From assembly GCA_963920705.1 (NCBI GenBank), contig OY987227.1, forward strand, positions 6,497,143 to 6,561,142: 64,000 nucleotides of DNA, given 5' to 3'. Position numbers and translations under genes: made by a program. The stretch comes from Odiellus spinosus. Taxonomy: Eukaryota; Arthropoda; Arachnida; Opiliones; Phalangiidae. Shown one piece after another: positions 59,285 to 64,000 of this stretch. The notes under the pieces were generated by a model. It saw nothing but the letters and a program-made list of their open reading frames with translations, did no database searches and was not told where the DNA came from. Numbering within the stretch: position 1 is the stretch's first letter; every line of letters begins with the position of its first letter.

Positions 59285-60037
59285 CCATGGATTAATCAAT
59301 TAACCTCACAGGGATAATTCACTCTGGTACGATTTGCTATACTAGTAGTTGAAGATGTTTGTTTCAAACATGGCTGCCAGACATTTTATCCGGCCCTTCA
59401 ATTTTACCCCCTTACCGTTACAAATCCGGAAGTAATCCATGAGAGCATCGTCTGCTTTAGAGTTTATTCCCCTTTCAATATTTCACCCCGTGTATCGGTA
59501 GCTAGAAACTTCTGGGGTAGACAATTTTTGTCACCAGGGTGCGATTCGAACAATCATTTTACCAGAGTGAATCATGGACTAATTATAGTATACACAGGGA
59601 CGAGTGGCAGACACAGATTTCCCTTATAGCGCCGCGTCCGAGTCTTGTTAAATGTCGTGCCCTGTTTTTACCCCCCCGACCAAATCTAGCCGAGTCGAAA
59701 CGAAAAAAAAAAAGGAAACAGAATTATGCGGCTTATGCCATCTTTCCACCGTGAACTGAACTATTTTATTCAATGTAGTTTGAAATTTTCGTCTGCTTAT
59801 CAGCTAGGATATATTTCTAAACGGTTATTTTAGTCTCTTTTGTTAAAATTTAACGAATTATTAGTTGGTTAGTCTTAGAAAATCATCTTCAAAAAATTTA
59901 TGATAGAATTACTATATTACACTAAAATAATAACTTAATAATATACTTAAAATCAATGTTACTCGAGTAGAAAGGTAGTGATCAAGCCCTTAAATACTGC
60001 TTCAAGGTAAGGTCGATTTTAAGTTTGTTAAAAGTTA

Positions 60038-60070
<33 letters not shown>

Positions 60071-60397
60071 CCAAAACTTACCATCATCTGAATCTCTTAA
60101 TACACTTTTACTTTTTTTCTTCTCTGGAGAATGTGTAAAATCTCCAAACAATGTCTCAAACGTTTGAGCACTAAAATCTAAACACGTGCGTAAAGGCCTA
60201 ACTTTATAAATCTTGTGCTAGTATTTTTCCCCGCGTTCCTACCTCCTTTTGACTCGGTTTGTCGTTAGTTCCCAGAAATGCCGCTGGAGCGCGCATTTAA
60301 CAATCGTTAGCCAGAAAATTACTTCTGCCACTCGTCCCTGTGTATACTATAATTAGTCCATGAGTGAATTATCCCTGTGAGGTTGATTAATCCAGGA
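59285..60397 (-). mobile_element. MITE family J, copy 2, interrupted by K
   Basis: Starts CCATGGATTAATCAATTAAC and ends GAGGTTGATTAATCCAGG, with a 5-bp duplication CCTAA (59280-59284 and 60398-60402). The body is antiparallel to the intact copy at 9414-9723 (AGTTGAAGATGTTTGTTTCA, GGAAGTAATCCATGAGA, GCGATTCGAACAATCATTTT). It breaks within the right terminal repeat at 59571 and resumes at 60364. Confidence 0.92.
59572..60363. mobile_element. MITE family K, nested in J
   Basis: A 792-bp element with ~40-bp inverted termini beginning TCATGGACTAATTATAGTAT and ending ATACTATAATTAGTCCATGA. It is bounded by the 5-bp duplication GTGAA (59567-59571 and 60364-60368). The interior is AT-rich with a T run at 60038-60062 and no supported frame. 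Its termini resemble those of its host J: YCATGGAYTAAT, then an ACAGGGA word. Confidence 0.93.
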
Positions 60398-60414
60398 CCT
60401 AACCTTACCGTTAA

Positions 60415-60860
60415 AGGGAGAATGCAACCTAATAACAAGGACTTTTTTATCGATTCCTTATCGTTTAAATAGGCCTAATACACCGATAAAAAGTTTACAA
60501 AAGCAATATTAAACTAGAAATAAATTTAAAACTTACCCGGAAAATAGGCTTAGAGGGACTCGTGGAGATCCTGAATTGCCTCCATGTAAGGTCTAGCGAC
60601 CAATGAGCGAAGGTCCGTCGTTCACCTGAGATCTCCACGAGACTTACAATCGCGTTCGGTTGGTCGCTAGACCTTATACGCGAGGAAATCAGGATCTTCA
60701 TGAATCCCGCTAAGCCTATTTTGATGGTAAGTATTAAATTTATTTCTAGTTTAATGTTTGTTTGTTAACTTTGTTTACTGTTGAATTAGGCCTATTTAAA
60801 CAATAAGGAATCGATAAAAAATAAAGAAAAATCTAACGTCTAAGTTGTATTCCATTCTTA
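60415..60860. mobile_element. E-family TTAA element, right end decayed
   Basis: TTAA (60411-60414) + AGGGAGAATGCAACCTAATA opens the element. ATATTAAACTAGAAATAAAT, the CTAGCGACCAATGAG / GTTGGTCGCTAGACC core and AGGCCTATTTAAACAATAAG follow. The right terminus is degraded to AAGTTGTATTCCATTCTTAG. It begins only 17 bp after J ends. Confidence 0.85.
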
Positions 60861-61263
60861 GGTTGGTTTATAGCTACGTCATCGCGTTATAGGTCGCGTT
60901 GGGTCACCTTATTTTCCGATATCGGCGCGAGGTCACGTTAGGTCAAATTATTCTTAAGGTTACTTTATTTTCGAGTAGTTGAATGGCCGCCGCCATAAAT
61001 TAGGGTCGCGTTTTATTGGCGCGGTCTGGATTACCTTGTTTGTTATTATTTCTAACAATAGAGCTCTGCTCGTGTACTCGGGGCCACGTGTTTAGGATCG
61101 GTCGGTCGTTGTCTTTTTTTTTTTTAATCGGCATCTGCTGGGTTTGCGGGTTATACGCGCGGTACACGTACGCGCTCGGTTCTTCGGCAGCCAAAAATAA
61201 ACCCCCCTCGCCTCCAACGAGCTGTTTTTTTTTCTTCTAATTCCTTCGGGAAAAATCTTAGAA

Positions 61264-61305
<42 letters not shown>

Positions 61306-62094
61306 CCGTCTCTTTCTGTTTTCGCGATTTGAAGAAGTGCTTTGAGGGTAAGATAGCGCGCTCCAGCGCTCACCCCGAGTCGCTTCCAGTTTTCACTTGG
61401 CCCGACGCTACTGCGGGCTCCTTTACAAGCCGTATATCTTTGTCGCTATAGCCGAGAATTGGAAGTAATCGCGAAGAGATGAGTCGGCGCATATTTGCCC
61501 GGATTTAACTCTCGTTTAGTAATCGCGGGGAATTTTGTTTATTAAGAGTTAAAAAAAAAAACTGCAGGCTCGTGGTTGAAGGAGTAATTCTATATTATCT
61601 TCAAGCTGACTCGAATTAAAAGTTCCGTACCCAGCGCGCCGCGTAAGACCTTTTTTTTTTCGAGGTTTTGAAGTAATTAATGATTAGCTAACGTCTTAAT
61701 TAGGAGCGATGACATCCCCCTGCTCGGGATCATTTAGGTTCTCTAGAGTATAATACGGCGGCTATTAATTCTTGCTATCTGATAGACGCTAACAATTTTA
61801 TTTCTCTCTATATTTTTTTAAATTAAGAACTTTTGAATCTCGTATATAGTCATGGTATCGTTGTTGGAGTTAATTAAATTCGAGGACTTCTATAAACATT
61901 CTTTAGAAATATATTTCGCTAATTAGATTTTAAGTATATAATATTTTCGAGTTTGAATTTCGAGCCGCAATATTTAATAATATTATATACAACAGAGTTT
62001 TCTATTTTCGAAATTTCTTTGTAAAAATTTGAAACCATATGTTTAATATACCATGGAGGAAATTACATGGACTTCGCTCTTTTTATCTTGGTGG
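60861..62094. other. stretch with no supported gene
   Basis: A 36-base T run at 61267-61302. Overlapping frames on both strands at 61000-61373 include a Lys-run translation of that tract. Not genes. Confidence 0.4.
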
Positions 62095-62099
62095 CCCAA

Positions 62100-62602
62100 C
62101 AGGGTTCGTACACGACCTGGAAAACCTGGAAAAGTCAGGGAATTTGGAAAGTGGCCCCAAAAGTCAGGGAAAAGTCAGGGAATTTGGAAAGTGGCTCTAA
62201 ATGTCAGGGAAAAGTAAGGGAATTTGAAAATTGCTCCAATAGATCAGGGAAAAGTCAAGGAATTAGAAAATAGCCCAAATGGTCAGAGAAAATAAATATT
62301 TTGCTACGTGTCAAGGAACTGTTTATGATTGGTTTACCAATCAGTTGTAACGTAATTATTATAAACTGAAAATATTTGACTACAGATTCAAATTATTTCT
62401 CATATTCTGAGTAAACTATCAGCTGACCCCGATTGATAAACTATGTCAAATAAAATGTGGAAATTGCCAACAACTCGCTCGTAAGAATAAATTCATGGAA
62501 AAAAAAATATATTATAATTGGTCTGGGAAAATATTTGGAAATGGTCAGGGAAAACCTGGAAAAGTCAGGGAAATTATCTTCCAAAATTTTGTACGAACCC
62601 TG
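62100..62602 (+). mobile_element. MITE family H, intact copy
   Basis: A 503-bp element starting CAGGGTTCGTACACGACCTG and ending TTTTGTACGAACCCTG, with a perfect 5-bp duplication CCCAA (62095-62099 and 62603-62607). The left third is a degenerate tandem of AAAAGTCAGGGAATTTGGAA phrases, paralleling family G. A 68-codon frame over it translates the repeat only. Confidence 0.92.
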
Positions 62603-62608
62603 CCCAAT

Positions 62609-62682
62609 GTTTGCTCTATTTTGATTGTGAAAAAGGTAGATACGGTTAGTATCGACCTTTTTCATAGTAAAATATAGAGCAA
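62609..62682. repeat. ~73-bp imperfect palindrome
   Basis: GCTCTATTTTGATTGTGAAA + AAGGT on the left pairs with ACCTTTTTCATAGTAAAATA + TAGAGC on the right, across a ~17-bp loop that is itself partly self-complementary (GATACGGTTAGTATC). It starts just after the H element's duplication. Confidence 0.75.
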
Positions 62683-63310
62683 AAATAGAACGGCACCATG
62701 TTTTTGTTTTCGTATGACAGTCAGGGTCGGTTGCAATCGCTTTTCTAAACCTGCCTTACACTGTTGTCTCTCCGTAACTTTTCTCCTTGTGCTATAATTC
62801 GTATCTGAATTGAATTTTATCGTCGAAGCCACGCGTTTTCGGGTTCATACCCTATAATCTCGAAAGTAAAGGGAGGAATTTGAAAAATGTTCAATCCGAA
62901 AGAAATAGATGTCTGTCGTATAGTTCCCCAATCCTTTCTCGTAGCCTTTGACGGATAAGCTCGGCCAAAAAAACGGGGTATATCCATCCATTTTACTATA
63001 TACTAGTCGACAGGCGCAGTTCGCTCTTTCGGGTCAATGTGAAACTCGAAAGAGACGCGCTCCTCAGCTTTTCCATTCGCCTAGAAATAGGGAGAGAGAA
63101 GGAACCCAGAAGGTTTTCCCGCATCCAAGCTAAACGTGTTATTCGCGGAACGGGAACGGGTACGTCAAGCCCGTGATCTTTCGAAGGAGATGAAGGAAAC
63201 TGATTTCCACTCTCCTCTTACGCTAAGCCTAACTTGGGACTAACTCCGTTCGTGTGAAGAAAGTTTGAAGCGCGCGCGCTTTTTGTTTCGATTGATTTAG
63301 AACCATTATA
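62683..63310. other. stretch with no supported feature
   Basis: A 61-codon frame at 62948-63133 without similarity; nothing else recognised. Confidence 0.35.
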
Positions 63311-63492
63311 AGTATGTTCACACTTGGAGCTCTGGAACCGTTTCCAACTGTTTTGGAAAGGTTAAAATGCTAAATTTTTGGGGTCAAGTGTAGAAATTCT
63401 TTGTCAAAAAGAAAGGAATTTGGTTTGAAAAGTTGATCTGAACATACGAAACGTTTTGAATTTTCAGTTTCAAGGTGTCTAGTATGAACGTA
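63311..63492 (+). mobile_element. MITE D1 copy
   Basis: About 182 bp from AGTATGTTCACACTTGGAGC to TGTCTAGTATGAACGTACC, with CTGTTTTGGAAAGGTTAAAA inside. The body aligns closely with the copy at 26297-26479. Confidence 0.78.
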
Positions 63493-64000
63493 CCAGATAT
63501 AACGATTTATTTTAAATGAGCCGGTCGAGATAAATTAGTTTCCCGCAGTCTGTTTAGTTTAAAGCCGAGAAACCAGGCGATAAACTCCCCAAACGGCGGA
63601 CGCTTCTCCTTATTACAAGCGTCTTAATCCGATCAACGCGCGTCTACAATGTTTCTGGGCCTTTAATAATAATTAACGTTTACTCTTTTGAAGTTTGCCA
63701 TCTCGCGGTACATAAGGGGCCCTTGTAAAGCGTTCTATCGGCCGCCTCTTCAAACCTTATTTTCCCAAATTAATCGAAAACTAACAATTCGATAAGGCTT
63801 TTTAAATTTTAATAAGTATATAGAGCATATATTCAAACTTTTAACTTAATATAAAACTGTATAACATTGTACATAAATTCTAAGGTCTAATTTTGTTCTT
63901 TTTTAAATCGTATTTGAATTAAAATTATATGAATCGCTTCAATTAGTCGGGTATACTTAGGTATCCGCTACTCAAGAGTCTAGAACGTTCTTAGAAACGT
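63493..64000. other. stretch with no supported feature
   Basis: AT-rich to the window edge with no recognised element. Confidence 0.4.

Overview
This looks like an intergenic or intronic stretch of an animal genome, most likely an invertebrate. I find no protein-coding gene I can support, no rRNA and no tRNA. Open frames are short, lie on both strands over the same DNA, and mostly fall inside repeats or are closed by homopolymers. The DNA is AT-rich but keeps many CpG dinucleotides. It is densely sown with short non-autonomous DNA transposons (MITEs), many with readable target-site duplications (TSDs), and with minisatellites. I cannot name the species or phylum. Two short TTAGG runs are too short to assign a clade. 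Labels A to Z are mine; superfamily names are inferred from termini and TSD length only, because no transposase is present.

Repeat families. A: five copies of about 330 bp, CAGAAGCC termini, 7-bp TSDs. B and F: hAT-like, 8-bp TSDs. G, H, J and K: four families with 5-bp TSDs. E and a 476-bp palindrome: TTAA-flanked, both starting AGGGAGAATG. D1 and D2: many copies ending in GCTACGTTCACACT-type sequence, with TTA or TAA duplications where readable. I: three copies of about 300 bp. Z: 7-bp TSD. V, W, X, Y, P, AA and U: one or a few inverted-repeat elements each.

Layout. 0-5 kb: one I copy, then a ~172-bp satellite (2.7-4.35 kb) holding a hAT-like MITE. 5-9 kb: G, F, an H fragment, and nested D1/D2 clusters. 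9-13 kb: J, I, and a composite E element holding a long 22/23-bp minisatellite and an F insertion. 13-29 kb: single A, D1, V, X, H and W elements in otherwise featureless DNA. 29.8-34.4 kb: E, the TTAA palindrome, a tandem duplication, D2 and AA. 35-44 kb: Y elements, a 22-bp minisatellite, I, F, A, a G element swollen to 960 bp, and P inside Y. 44-52.6 kb: nearly empty apart from D1 and a second swollen G. 52.6-64 kb: Y3 with a TTAGG-cored inverted block, D2, Z, E, A, E with D1, J with K, E, H and D1.

No pathway or operon is present. What the sequence records is a history of insertions: the order in several nests can be read directly, and some elements have grown internal minisatellites.
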